Shown: piece after piece, positions 53,671 to 62,460 of the stretch
Position numbering within the stretch: the first letter of the stretch is position 1
How the letters are laid out: each line of letters begins with the position of its first letter
From: Oceanicola sp. 22II-s10i
GTDB lineage: Bacteria > Pseudomonadota > Alphaproteobacteria > Rhodobacterales > Rhodobacteraceae
Direction: 5' to 3'
DNA: 64,000 bases
Assembly: GCF_002210105.1 (NCBI RefSeq)
Contig: NZ_AQQU01000004.1
Location: 124,001 to 188,000 of the forward strand
Translations under genes and position numbers: made by a program
The notes under the pieces: generated by a model
Databases searched by the model: none
What the model saw: only the letters and a program-made list of their open reading frames with translations
What the model was told of the DNA's origin: nothing

Positions 53671-54664
53671 GAACCTGTTCCTCCTCCTTGTTCTGGCCGG
53701 ACAGCAACCGGTCCAGAACATCCCGTTTCAATGCGGCGGCACCGCCCTGCGCGGCCAGCGCCTTGGTCATCCGCAGGTGCCGGTGCACCGGGACGTCCCA
53801 TGTGAACCCCATGCCGCCGTGCACCTGTATCGCGCTTTCCGCGGCCTTCGCACCCAGGTCGCAGGCCCCCACGAAGGTGGCGCGCGCGGCGGCCACGGGG
53901 GTTTCGCAATGGGGCGACAGGCTGCGGGCGATGCTGTTGCGGATCGTTTCGACCGCGAGGCACTGGCGCGCGAGGTGGTGCTGGATCGCCTGGAAATCCG
54001 CGAGGGCGCGGCCGAACTGGACGCGGTCCCGCGCATAGTCGGCGGCGCGGTTCATCGCGTCCTCGGTCGCGCCGAGGATCTGGGCCGCGCGCAGGATCTG
54101 CGCGGACCGGTGCAGGCGCGTGACCGCATTGGCGTCCAGTTGCGGGCCGGTGAGGGTGCCGACCTCGACGCGTCCCTCGGGGCGTTCGAGGTCGAGGCTT
54201 TCCTCGGGCAGGGCCTGCGCACCGTCGCCGAGGGCGACCAGCGTCGCGGTGCCGTCGGTGCGGAACACCAGAACGTGCTGACAGTCCTGCACGGACGGCG
54301 CGCGGCCGACGATGCCGCCGGTGGAGCCGAGCGCGCCGGACCACGCGATCGTCGCGGTGGTCGCGCCGGTCGCCAGCGCGGTGGCGATGTCGGTGTCGGT
54401 ATCGCCGAAGGCGCGGGCCAGCAGCATGGTCTCCATCAGCGGCGCGGCGAGGAAGCCCGCACCGGCGGCCTGCATCACCGGCACCGCGTAATCGAGCGGC
54501 AGGGCGAGGCCGCCGGCGCTTTCGGGTGCGAGGATGCCGGTCAGCCCGGCCTCGGCCAGCAGAGCCATGCGGGCGGGCAGGTCGGCGGCGTCTGAGCAGG
54601 CCGCGACAACCGCGCTGGCGGTGTCGGCGAAGTCGGCGGGCGAGAAGTCGAGATCGGATGCCAT
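53663..54664 (-). CDS. Acyl-CoA dehydrogenase, shorter subunit
   Basis: 333 aa from the ATG at 54664 (GGAAGG upstream). The N-terminal and middle domains are diverged, but the C-terminal helical domain is clear (DRVQFGRALADFQAIQHHLA, AAESAIQVHGGMGFTWDVPVHRHLR). It overlaps the larger dehydrogenase gene upstream. Such tandem pairs form mixed oligomers that oxidise cyclic or branched CoA esters. It corresponds to the C-terminal half of the fused protein encoded at 40439. Confidence 0.88.
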   Translation of the reverse strand: MASDLDFSPADFADTASAVVAACSDAADLPARMALLAEAGLTGILAPESAGGLALPLDYAVPVMQAAGAGFLAAPLMETMLLARAFGDTDTDIATALATGATTATIAWSGALGSTGGIVGRAPSVQDCQHVLVFRTDGTATLVALGDGAQALPEESLDLERPEGRVEVGTLTGPQLDANAVTRLHRSAQILRAAQILGATEDAMNRAADYARDRVQFGRALADFQAIQHHLARQCLAVETIRNSIARSLSPHCETPVAAARATFVGACDLGAKAAESAIQVHGGMGFTWDVPVHRHLRMTKALAAQGGAAALKRDVLDRLLSGQNKEEEQVHV

Positions 54665-54666
54665 GG

Positions 54667-55854
54667 TCACGCCTTCCGGTTCAGCTTGAGGATGCGCTTG
54701 GCGATGATGCCAAGCTGGATTTCGGTGGTGCCGGCATAGATCGTCTCGGCGCGGGCCTTGAGATAGATTTCCTCCATCCGCAGCTTAACCGCCCGGAGCG
54801 GGTCGCTCATGTCCGGCGGAAAGCGCGAGACGATTTCCAGCGCGAGGGCCGCGAAGGACTGGTGCGCCTCGCTCCAGAACAGCTTGGGCAGCGAGCCGCG
54901 CGGGCCGATCTCCTCGCCCTCGATCAGCGAGCCGACGAGCGTTTCCACATGGCCCTTGAGCAGGTCGATGTTGACCGACACATCGGCCAGCTGTGCGGCG
55001 TAGTCGCGTTCCACCAGTTCGCGCGTCGCCGGGTTGGCGGCGCAGGCCGAGACGAGGTGCTGAAGCTGGTTCTCGAACCGCCAGGCGCGGTGCATGCGGT
55101 TGGTGGCGCGTTCGATGGACAGGACGCGGGTCGCGGCGGCCCAGCCTTCGTCGGGCGAGCCGAGCATGTCTTCCTCGGGCACGACGGCGTTGTTGAAGAA
55201 GACCTCGCAGAAATGCCGCTCGCCGTCGATGGAGCGGATTTCGCGGATGTCGACGCCGGGGGTGTCGGTGCGGACGGCGAAGAGAACGAGGCCCTTGTGG
55301 CGGTCCTCGACGGTGCCGGTGCGGGCCAGCAGCAGGATGCGGTCGGCCTTGGACGCGCCGGAGGTCCAGATCTTCTGCCCGTTGACGACCCAGCCGTCGG
55401 CGGTCTTTTCAACGCGGGTGCGCAGACCGGCAAGGTCGGACCCCGCGCCGGGTTCCGAGAAGCCCTGACACCAGATGTTGCGCATTTCGAGGATGGCGGG
55501 CAGGTATTCCAGCTTCTGCTCTTCGCGCCCGACCGCCATGATGATCGGACCGGCCAGTTCCTTGCCGATGGAGTTCACGCTTTCAGGCATCGGGGTGCGC
55601 CCGATCTCGCGGCTGATATCGAGGTGTGCGCGCAGGCCGAGGCCGCGCCCGCCATAGGCTTCGGGCCAGGTGGAGCCGACGAGGCCCGCCTTGTGCAGCT
55701 GCGCTTCCCACGCCCGCATGTCGGCGAGGGTGCGCGGCGTCTGCTGCAGAACGTCCTCGCGCAGGGCGTCGGGCAGGTTGGCGTCGAGCCACTTACGGGC
55801 GTCGGGGCCGACATTTGAGGATTGGGGCCTGTCGGCCAGGGCGGTCGGGGTCAT
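54667..55854 (-). CDS. Acyl-CoA dehydrogenase, larger subunit
   Basis: 395 aa. [20 protein letters not shown] is the FAD-binding segment, QKIWTSGASKAD follows, and AETIYAGTTEIQLGIIAKRIL is the C-terminal signature. It corresponds to the N-terminal half of the fused dehydrogenase at 40439. It overlaps the synthetase gene upstream by four bases (ATGA) and abuts the shorter subunit gene downstream. Confidence 0.92.
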   Translation of the reverse strand: MTPTALADRPQSSNVGPDARKWLDANLPDALREDVLQQTPRTLADMRAWEAQLHKAGLVGSTWPEAYGGRGLGLRAHLDISREIGRTPMPESVNSIGKELAGPIIMAVGREEQKLEYLPAILEMRNIWCQGFSEPGAGSDLAGLRTRVEKTADGWVVNGQKIWTSGASKADRILLLARTGTVEDRHKGLVLFAVRTDTPGVDIREIRSIDGERHFCEVFFNNAVVPEEDMLGSPDEGWAAATRVLSIERATNRMHRAWRFENQLQHLVSACAANPATRELVERDYAAQLADVSVNIDLLKGHVETLVGSLIEGEEIGPRGSLPKLFWSEAHQSFAALALEIVSRFPPDMSDPLRAVKLRMEEIYLKARAETIYAGTTEIQLGIIAKRILKLNRKA

Positions 55855-57989
55855 TCTGCGGCCTCCGCGTTGGTTTCGGGATGCGTGACGATCAGGGCGT
55901 CGAGCGCGACCGCGCCTTCGCCCTCGGCCCGCACCAGCAGGGGATTGATGTCGGTTTCGGCCACGTCGCCTGCGTGGCGGACGGCGAATTCCGACAGGGC
56001 GACAATGGCTTGGGCGGCGCTGTCGATATCGGCGCGGGGCTGGCCCCGCGCGCCGTCGAGCAGCGGGAAGCACTGAAGCTCGCGCAGCATGTCGAACGCC
56101 TCGTCACGGGTGACGGGGGCGATGCGCAGAGCGGTGTCGCGGAAGACCTCGGCGTAGATGCCGCCGAGCCCGACCATCACGACTGGGCCAAAGATCGGGT
56201 CCGTGGTGCTGCCGAGGATCAGTTCCGTGCCGCCCTGGATCATCGGTGCGACGAGGACGCCGTCGACCTGCGCGCCGGGCGCCTTGTCGGCGGCGGCCTG
56301 CATGATGCGGGTGAACGCTGCGGCGGCGTCATCCGCCGTCACGCCGAGCTCGACGCCGCCGATGTCGGACTTGTGCTGGATCTGGGCGGAGAGGATCTTC
56401 ATCGCCACGGGCGTGCCCATGTCACGCGCGGCCGCCGCGGCGGCTTCGGCGGTGATGACGGTTTCCTCGCGCGGGAAGGCGATGCCGGCGGCGGTCAACG
56501 CGGCCTTGGCGCCGGCCTCGTTCCGGACCGCGTGGCGGTCGAGCGGGGCGGGGGCGACGGTGGATTTCGTCGCGCGGGCCGCGTCACGGGTGGCCGACAG
56601 CGTGCCGAGATGGGCGATGCCCTGCATCGTCGCGGCGATGGTGGGGAAGGTGACGATCCCCATGCCGTTCAGGATCGCCAGCGCGTCGTCGGGGCCCGCG
56701 ACACAGGCGGCGATGACCCGGTCGGGATGCGCCTTGCGCACGCGGTCCAGCGTCGAGAGATAGACCTCGCGCAGGCGCGGGACCTCGAGGCCGAGCGCCA
56801 TCATGATCACGGCGATTTCGTTCGCGTCATCGGTGACGACCGCTTCGAGCAGGGTGCCGAAGGTTTCCGGGTTGGCCGACATCTGCGCCGTCGCGTCCAC
56901 CGGGTTCACCGGAGAGGCGAGGGGCAGGACGTCGAGGATCTTTGCGATGGCCGCGTCGCCGGTGCGGTTCAGGCTGAGGCCGGATTCTTCGGCGGCATCC
57001 GCCATCATGATCCCGAACCCGCCAGACGCGGCGATGACCGAGACCGAGGCGCCGGGGCTGACCCTGCGGTCGCCGAGCGCCGACACGGCGCTGCCCAGCT
57101 GGACGAGCATTTCGAGGGAACGGACCCGCACCGCGCCGTGGCGGGCGAAGATCGCGTCGAACACGCGGTCGTACCCGGCAAGCCCGCCGGTGTGGGACAG
57201 GGCCGCGGCCTTGCCCGCGTCGGACGAGCCCATCTTGAGCACGATCACCGGCTTGCCCGCCGCCCGCGCCATGTCCAGCGCGCCTGTCAGGCGGTCGGCG
57301 TCGCGGCAGGTTTCGAGGCAGCACAGGATCACGCGGGTCGCTTCGTCATTGGCCAGCCACGCGATGGCGTCGGCGATGTCGACGTCGCATTCGTTGCCGG
57401 AGGCGAGGAAGCGGCTGATGCCCGCCCCGCTCTTGCCCAGCATCTTCATGGCGAGGCTGCCGACATTGCCGCTCTGCGAGACGATGGCGACGGGGCCTTC
57501 AGACGGCATTTCCGTTTCCAGCGCCACGGAGAAGGTGCCGATGGCCTTTTCCGGGACAGACACGGTGCCGAGGCAGTTCGGGCCGAGGACGCGCATGCCC
57601 GTGCGGTCGGCCACGGCGCGCAGTTCGCGCTGGCGTTCGACGCCTTCGGGGCCCTGTTCGGCAAAGCCAGCCGACAGGACGATCACCGCCGGAACGCCGC
57701 GTGCGGCACAGTCCTTTGCCGCCTCCAGCGCACCGGCGCCGGGGACCGCGATCAGGGCGAGGTCGGGCGTTTCGGGCAGGTCGGCCACACCGGTGTAACC
57801 CGGCAGGCCCTGGATCTCCCCGCCCTTGGGATTGACCGGCATGATCCGACCCTGAAAGCCATGCATCTTGAGCAGATGCACGGGACGGCCGCCCGTCTTG
57901 CGGTGGTCGGACGACGCGCCGATCACCGCGATGGAGCAGGGCCGGAAGATCGCCTCCAGCCCGTTGCCCAGAATGCGCCCGTCCGACAT
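55851..57989 (-). CDS. NDP-forming acyl-CoA synthetase
   Basis: 712 aa with the same domain order as the enzyme at 42610: CoA-binding FRPCSIAVIGASSDHRKTGG, ligase segment with His in ALSHTGGLAGYDRVFD, and ATP-grasp HKSDIGGVELGV. It should activate the imported acid. One base separates it from the enoyl-CoA hydratase gene and it overlaps the dehydrogenase gene, so this is one tight operon. Confidence 0.92.
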   Translation of the reverse strand: MSDGRILGNGLEAIFRPCSIAVIGASSDHRKTGGRPVHLLKMHGFQGRIMPVNPKGGEIQGLPGYTGVADLPETPDLALIAVPGAGALEAAKDCAARGVPAVIVLSAGFAEQGPEGVERQRELRAVADRTGMRVLGPNCLGTVSVPEKAIGTFSVALETEMPSEGPVAIVSQSGNVGSLAMKMLGKSGAGISRFLASGNECDVDIADAIAWLANDEATRVILCCLETCRDADRLTGALDMARAAGKPVIVLKMGSSDAGKAAALSHTGGLAGYDRVFDAIFARHGAVRVRSLEMLVQLGSAVSALGDRRVSPGASVSVIAASGGFGIMMADAAEESGLSLNRTGDAAIAKILDVLPLASPVNPVDATAQMSANPETFGTLLEAVVTDDANEIAVIMMALGLEVPRLREVYLSTLDRVRKAHPDRVIAACVAGPDDALAILNGMGIVTFPTIAATMQGIAHLGTLSATRDAARATKSTVAPAPLDRHAVRNEAGAKAALTAAGIAFPREETVITAEAAAAAARDMGTPVAMKILSAQIQHKSDIGGVELGVTADDAAAAFTRIMQAAADKAPGAQVDGVLVAPMIQGGTELILGSTTDPIFGPVVMVGLGGIYAEVFRDTALRIAPVTRDEAFDMLRELQCFPLLDGARGQPRADIDSAAQAIVALSEFAVRHAGDVAETDINPLLVRAEGEGAVALDALIVTHPETNAEAAE

Positions 57990-57990
57990 C

Positions 57991-58761
57991 TCAGCGCCCC
58001 GTGAACTTGGGTTCGCGCTTTTCGAGGAAGGCCATGCGCGCTTCCTTGGCGTCTTCGGTCTGGGCCAGAGCCATCGTGTAGTTCTGTTCCATCCGGTAGG
58101 CGTCGCGTTGCGGCATGTATTCGACGATGGTCATCGCCTGCTTGGCGTAGCGGACGGCGAGGGGGCTCTTCGACGCGATGTCCTGCGCCACGGCCATGGC
58201 CGTCGGCAGCAGCTCGTCCGGGCTGGTCACCGCCTCGATGATCGAGCGTTCCAGCATCTCGGCGGCGGTCAGGCGGACGCCGGTGTAGAACATCCGGCGC
58301 GAGGTGGAACGACCGAACATCGTCTTGAGCATGGAGGCGCCACCGGCGAGGCCGACGTTGATCTCGGGCATGCCGAAGGTGGCGTTCTCGGAGGCGTAAT
58401 AGATGTCGCAGGCGGACATGAGGCCCAGCCCGGCGCCGAGTGCCGCGCCGTTCACGGCCGCGATCACCGGCTTGGAGCATTCGCGGATCGCGTTGCCGGT
58501 TTCGCGGGTGATCCGGTTGTGGTCGAGGAAGTCGCCCGGAACGTTCGGATCGGGCCGGTCCTTGAGGTCGGCACCGGCGCAGAAGGTCTTGCCCGCGGCC
58601 GTGAGCACGGCGCAACGGATGTCGTCACGGGCCGAGATTTCGTCGAATGCGCGGATCACCTCGTTGCGCATCTGCCGGTTCAGCGCGTTCACCGGCGGAC
58701 GATTCAGGGTGACGACGGCGACGTGTCCATCGAGCTCCAACTGCAGTGTTTCGTAGGCCAT
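57991..58761 (-). CDS. Enoyl-CoA hydratase/isomerase
   Basis: 256 aa crotonase-fold protein. The oxyanion-hole segments AGKTFCAGADLKD and ALGAGLGLMSACDI are intact, with acidic residues in MPEINVGLAGGAS where crotonases carry a catalytic Glu. It hydrates the enoyl-CoA formed by the dehydrogenases. First gene of the leftward operon; a TetR-type operator lies 35 bases upstream (58796-58811). Confidence 0.92.
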   Translation of the reverse strand: MAYETLQLELDGHVAVVTLNRPPVNALNRQMRNEVIRAFDEISARDDIRCAVLTAAGKTFCAGADLKDRPDPNVPGDFLDHNRITRETGNAIRECSKPVIAAVNGAALGAGLGLMSACDIYYASENATFGMPEINVGLAGGASMLKTMFGRSTSRRMFYTGVRLTAAEMLERSIIEAVTSPDELLPTAMAVAQDIASKSPLAVRYAKQAMTIVEYMPQRDAYRMEQNYTMALAQTEDAKEARMAFLEKREPKFTGR

Positions 58762-58795
58762 TTCTTCTCCTCCGCGGGGCGTTGTTCCGGCATGA

Positions 58796-58811
58796 CTGAC
58801 CGGACGGTCAG
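58796..58811. promoter_or_regulatory. TetR-type operator before the enoyl-CoA hydratase operon
   Basis: CTGACCG-GA-CGGTCAG has perfect 7-base arms and matches the boxes at 38863 and 61411. It sits where it could block transcription of the leftward operon. Confidence 0.72.
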
Positions 58812-58864
58812 CCGATGACTAGCACCGGCAATTTTGGCTGGCAACAGAAGAATCGCGATTGACT

Positions 58865-58880
58865 GACTGACCGGTCAGTC
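58865..58880. promoter_or_regulatory. Second palindromic operator in the divergent region
   Basis: GACTGACCGGTCAGTC is a perfect 16-base palindrome, 75 bases before the TTT binding-protein gene. It has the same TGACCG/CGGTCA half-sites but merged by two bases, so it may be a variant site for the same regulator. Confidence 0.65.
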
Positions 58881-58954
58881 CTACCGTCGCGATGCCTGTC
58901 CGATCTCGCATCGGACGCAGAGATGGCTTAACTGCCTGAAAGTGGAGGAGAAAA

Positions 58955-59929
58955 ATGCCTAGACTGACTCGCCGCGCGGTAATGGCTGCGGCCACCGCCA
59001 CCCTCGTCGCAACGCTGCCGCACGCCGGTTCGGCGCAGTCCGGGGATCCGATCACGCTGGTCGTTCCCTACGGCGGCGGCGGCCTGATCGACGGAATCGT
59101 CCGCCAGGTCGCGGACCTGATGACCGCCGAACTCGGACAGACGGTTCTGGTCGAAAACAAGCCCGGCGCGAACGGCATCGTGGGGGCCAGCTTTGTCGCC
59201 AATTCCGATGCGGACGGCCACACCTACCTGATCGGCGCCACCGGCCCGATCCCGCTGAACATCCTGCTGCGTCCGAGCCTGCCCTACGGCATCGACGACT
59301 TCGAGCCGGTGGCAACGATGCTGAGCGGTCCGCTGACGATCACCGTGCCGACCTCGATCGGTGTCACCACGATCGAGGGCCTTGCGGACTACGCCAAGGA
59401 AACCGGTCGTCCCCTGCGCTACGCAACGCTCGGGCCGGGCAGCGTCACCCACCTGTTCGGGCTGTTCCTGCAAAAGGAACTGGGCGTCGACATGGTCGAC
59501 GTCGCCTATCGCAACAACCCGTCCGCCGTCGTCGACCTGATCGGCGGGCAGAACGAGCTGAACTTCTCGGCCCCGGTGTCGCTGCTGGATCACGAGAAGT
59601 CCGGCGACCTGAAGATGTTGGCGATCACCACCCCCGAGCGGATGCAGCAGTTCCCCGACCTGCCCACCACGACCGAGCTGGGATATCCCTCGCTGGTGTC
59701 GTCCTTCTGGTTCGGCGTGATGGCGCCCGCGGGTTCGCCGTCCGAGATGACATCGAAGGTCTCCACCGCCGTCCAGAACGCGATGAAGGACGAGGGCCTG
59801 CGCGAGAAGATGATCAACGTCGGGATGATCCCCGAGGTCGGCGGCCCGGCAGAACTTCAGGCCTGGCTCGACAAGGACTTCGAGGTCTGGGGCAAGGTGG
59901 TGAAGGACAACAACATCACCCTCGAGTGA
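58955..59929 (+). CDS. TTT-type substrate-binding protein (TctC/Bug family)
   Basis: 324 aa with AGTGGAGGAG upstream. The N-terminus MPRLTRRAVMAAATATLVA carries a paired Arg before the hydrophobic stretch. The mature part starts DPITLVVPYGGGGLIDGIVR and has VLVENKPGANGIVGASFV, typical ligand-site motifs. It should serve the TctBA pair encoded at 50855-52836, which lacks its own binding protein. Followed by an SDR gene in the same direction. Confidence 0.92.
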   Translation: MPRLTRRAVMAAATATLVATLPHAGSAQSGDPITLVVPYGGGGLIDGIVRQVADLMTAELGQTVLVENKPGANGIVGASFVANSDADGHTYLIGATGPIPLNILLRPSLPYGIDDFEPVATMLSGPLTITVPTSIGVTTIEGLADYAKETGRPLRYATLGPGSVTHLFGLFLQKELGVDMVDVAYRNNPSAVVDLIGGQNELNFSAPVSLLDHEKSGDLKMLAITTPERMQQFPDLPTTTELGYPSLVSSFWFGVMAPAGSPSEMTSKVSTAVQNAMKDEGLREKMINVGMIPEVGGPAELQAWLDKDFEVWGKVVKDNNITLE

Positions 59930-59954
59930 TCTGAACAGAAGAAGGAGAGCGCGA

Positions 59955-60734
59955 ATGAGCTGGCTTGGTCTTGAAGGGCGGGTGGCGCTGGTCACCGGGG
60001 CGTCCGGCGGCATCGGGGCAGCCATTGTCCGCAGCCTCGTGGCGGAGGGGGCGCGTGTCGCGCTCTTCGATCGCAACGAGGCCGAGCTGGCGGCTCTGAC
60101 GGATGAAATCGGGGACGGTCATTTTTCCCGGCCGCTCGATCTCCTGGAGACCGACAGCATCGTCCCGGCCATCGAAGCGGCGGCCGGGGCGCTCGGGGCG
60201 CCCTCCATCCTCGTTAACGGCGCGGCGATCTCGATCGGCGCGCCGTTGGCCACGGTGCCCGAGAAGGTGTTCACCGACCAGATGACGATCAACATGATCT
60301 CGGCCTTTCGCACCGCGCAGGCGTTCTACGCCGTCCGAGATACCGGGCGGACCGGGGCGATCATCAACATTTCCTCGATCGCGGCGACCAACGCGATGCC
60401 CAAGAGCGTGGCCTATTCACCGGCCAAGGCGGCGCTGTCCATGCTGACGCGCGAGCAGGCGGTGGAGTGGGGGCCAGAGGGCATCCGCAGCAACATCGTC
60501 AGTCCGGGCCTGATCCTGACCCCGCTGTCCGAGAAATATTACGCCGATCCCGCCGACCGGAAGGCGCGCGAGGAAGTGGTGCCGACCCGCCGTATCGGCA
60601 AGCCGCAGGACATCGCGGATGCGGTGCTGTTCCTGGCCAGTGACAAGGCGGATTACGTCAACGGCGCCGAAATCGTCGTGGACGGCGGGTTCACGCATAC
60701 GCTGATGACCCACATTCCCCGCAAGCGGGACTGA
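59955..60734 (+). CDS. Short-chain dehydrogenase/reductase
   Basis: 259 aa. TGASGGIG cofactor loop (about 14-21), VNGAA motif, Ser in INISSIAATNAM and YSPAK catalytic pair. It lies 25 bases after the binding-protein gene, with a ribosome site AAGGAG, and is probably co-transcribed with it. A second SDR in the regulon, likely acting on another oxidation step. Confidence 0.9.
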   Translation: MSWLGLEGRVALVTGASGGIGAAIVRSLVAEGARVALFDRNEAELAALTDEIGDGHFSRPLDLLETDSIVPAIEAAAGALGAPSILVNGAAISIGAPLATVPEKVFTDQMTINMISAFRTAQAFYAVRDTGRTGAIINISSIAATNAMPKSVAYSPAKAALSMLTREQAVEWGPEGIRSNIVSPGLILTPLSEKYYADPADRKAREEVVPTRRIGKPQDIADAVLFLASDKADYVNGAEIVVDGGFTHTLMTHIPRKRD

Positions 60735-60741
60735 CCGAGCC

Positions 60742-61362
60742 TCAGCGCTTGGCCAGTCCTTTCAGCAGAATACCGTAGTATTCCTCGACGATCTGCGCCG
60801 CGGTCAGTTCGCGCTCCGGATTGAACCAGCGGTGCATCCAGTTGATGCTCGACAGGATCAGGCGCCCGGTGATTGCCGGATCGAGATCGTTGAACTCGCC
60901 GCTTTCCACGCCCTCGCGGATCAGGTCGCGCAGCTTGTGTTCGAACTGCGCGCGCCGTTCCATGCGTTCCGTCTGCAGGTGCCGCTCCGGGTCGTTCCAG
61001 AAGGCGGTCGTCGAGGCGACCCAGGCCCAGCGGTATGTCTGGAAGAAATCCGCCGTCGCGATCATGAAGGCGCGCACCTTTTCCGAGGCCGTTCCGTCTT
61101 CGGGGATCCGCTCGAAAACGTAATCGTTCAGACGCTTTGCCGACCGGCTGGCGATCTGGGAAAAGAACTGTTCCTTGCTTTCGAAGTGATGATACAGCAG
61201 CGCCTTCGAGACGCCCGAGGCGATCGACACGTCGCGCATCGTGGCCGCGTCATATCCCTTTTCCGCGAAGACGCGTGCACCCGCTTCGAGGATCTCGATC
61301 ACGCGGGGACTGTAGGCGGGTTCGTCCGCCGCATCCTCGAGGGGCTCCATTTCGACTTTCAT
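60742..61362 (-). CDS. TetR-family regulator, probable repressor of the acyl-CoA/TTT regulon
   Basis: 206 aa from the ATG at 61362 (AAAGGGG upstream); a GTG at 61395 is possible. The HTH domain is at about 20-65 (RVIEILEAGARVFAEKGYDAATMRDVSIASGVSKALLYHHF...). The pattern WAWVASTTAFWNDPERHLQ follows in the ligand domain. A palindromic box matching those at 58796 and 38863 lies 49 bases upstream, so it probably represses itself and the operons on both sides. Confidence 0.88.
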   Translation of the reverse strand: MKVEMEPLEDAADEPAYSPRVIEILEAGARVFAEKGYDAATMRDVSIASGVSKALLYHHFESKEQFFSQIASRSAKRLNDYVFERIPEDGTASEKVRAFMIATADFFQTYRWAWVASTTAFWNDPERHLQTERMERRAQFEHKLRDLIREGVESGEFNDLDPAITGRLILSSINWMHRWFNPERELTAAQIVEEYYGILLKGLAKR

Positions 61363-61410
61363 GTGCGAATGCCCCTTTCCTGAAACACTTTCCACAACTT
61401 ACCCGGCCAC

Positions 61411-61424
61411 TGACCGATCGGTCA
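61411..61424. promoter_or_regulatory. TetR autoregulatory operator
   Basis: TGACCGATCGGTCA is a perfect palindrome between the TetR gene and the end of the LysR gene. Twelve of its bases match the box at 58796, and all match the core of 38863. Confidence 0.72.
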
Positions 61425-62354
61425 ATGCCGCGCCGCAACATTGTCCGCCAGACCGGTATACCTGCGCCAGTTTTGTGCGACAAAATCCAGATAGACGCGC
61501 AACTTGATGGGCATCTGGACGGTTTCCAGATACGTGGCGAAGATCCCTTCCTCGAACGTCGCGTTGGTCACGCTGAATTCGGGCATCAGGTGAATCAGAT
61601 TGCCCGCGTTGATGTCCGCCGCGACGGTGTATTCGTCCAGCAGCGCAATGCCGTGTCCGCGGCGAACGGCCTCCAGCAGGACATGCCCGTTGTTTGATGC
61701 GAAGGCGGCCGGGATCGCGATCTCCTCGGTTTCGCTGCCCCGGTTGAAGCGCCAGTAGACCACGTCGTGACCCAGCACATAGGGCAGGCAGGCGTGACCC
61801 TTCAGGTCCGACGGCCGGGTCAGGGGCGGTGCGTTCCGCAGGTAATCGGGCGCGGCGATCATCAGGCGGCGGCTGGCCAGCAGACGGCGGCGCATCAGGC
61901 CGGATTCCTGCGGCGGCGAGATCCGGAAATCGAGGTCGAACCCGTCCTCGCGCAGACGGGCAGGGCGTTCGGACAGGTGGAGCTCAACGGACACCTCGGG
62001 AAAGGCGCGATGGAAATCGGCCTGCAGCTTGGCCAGCACCGAGATGCCGAACATGGTGCGCGAATGCACCCGCAGCACGCCGCGCGGGACGTCCTGCAGG
62101 CTGGCGGCGTCGGCTTCGGCGGCACGGATGCTTTCGAGGATCGCCTCGGCCCGCGCGACGAAGGTCTGACCGGCCTCGGCCAGCGCGAGACTGCGGGTCG
62201 ACCGGTGGATCAGCGTGACACCCAGATGCGCCTCGAGGTCCGAGATGTGCCGCGACACGCTGGCGGGCGACAGGTTGAACCGACGCCCCGCCGCCGAGAA
62301 ACTGCCCGTCTCGGCCGCCGCGACCAGAAGCTCCATGGCTCTGACTTTATCCAT
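61422..62354 (-). CDS. LysR-family transcriptional regulator
   Basis: 310 aa. The N-terminal winged helix (AVAAAETGSFSAAGRRFNLS-type segment, about 10-65) and a C-terminal effector domain are present. It is divergent from the luciferase-like monooxygenase gene with 106 bases between them, the standard layout for a LysR regulator and its target. A TTAG-N11-CTAA box lies in the gap. Its 3' end overlaps the TetR operator. Confidence 0.9.
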   Translation of the reverse strand: MDKVRAMELLVAAAETGSFSAAGRRFNLSPASVSRHISDLEAHLGVTLIHRSTRSLALAEAGQTFVARAEAILESIRAAEADAASLQDVPRGVLRVHSRTMFGISVLAKLQADFHRAFPEVSVELHLSERPARLREDGFDLDFRISPPQESGLMRRRLLASRRLMIAAPDYLRNAPPLTRPSDLKGHACLPYVLGHDVVYWRFNRGSETEEIAIPAAFASNNGHVLLEAVRRGHGIALLDEYTVAADINAGNLIHLMPEFSVTNATFEEGIFATYLETVQMPIKLRVYLDFVAQNWRRYTGLADNVAARH

Positions 62355-62390
62355 CTATCTTTTCATTTTTCGGAAAGGTGTTCCTCGATC

Positions 62391-62409
62391 TTAGCTTATT
62401 ATACTCTAA
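62391..62409. promoter_or_regulatory. LysR-type T-N11-A box
   Basis: TTAG-CTTATTATACT-CTAA is an inverted repeat with the 11-base spacing of LysR sites, between lysR and the monooxygenase gene. Confidence 0.6.
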
Positions 62410-62460
62410 AAACAAATGACTTATCTTCCTCGCAAGATTAACGCCAAGGGAGGAATCGCG

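Noticed and set aside
55626-58004. 792-codon plus-strand frame opposite the second synthetase and dehydrogenase
   Set aside because: Same reasoning: antisense composition without motifs.
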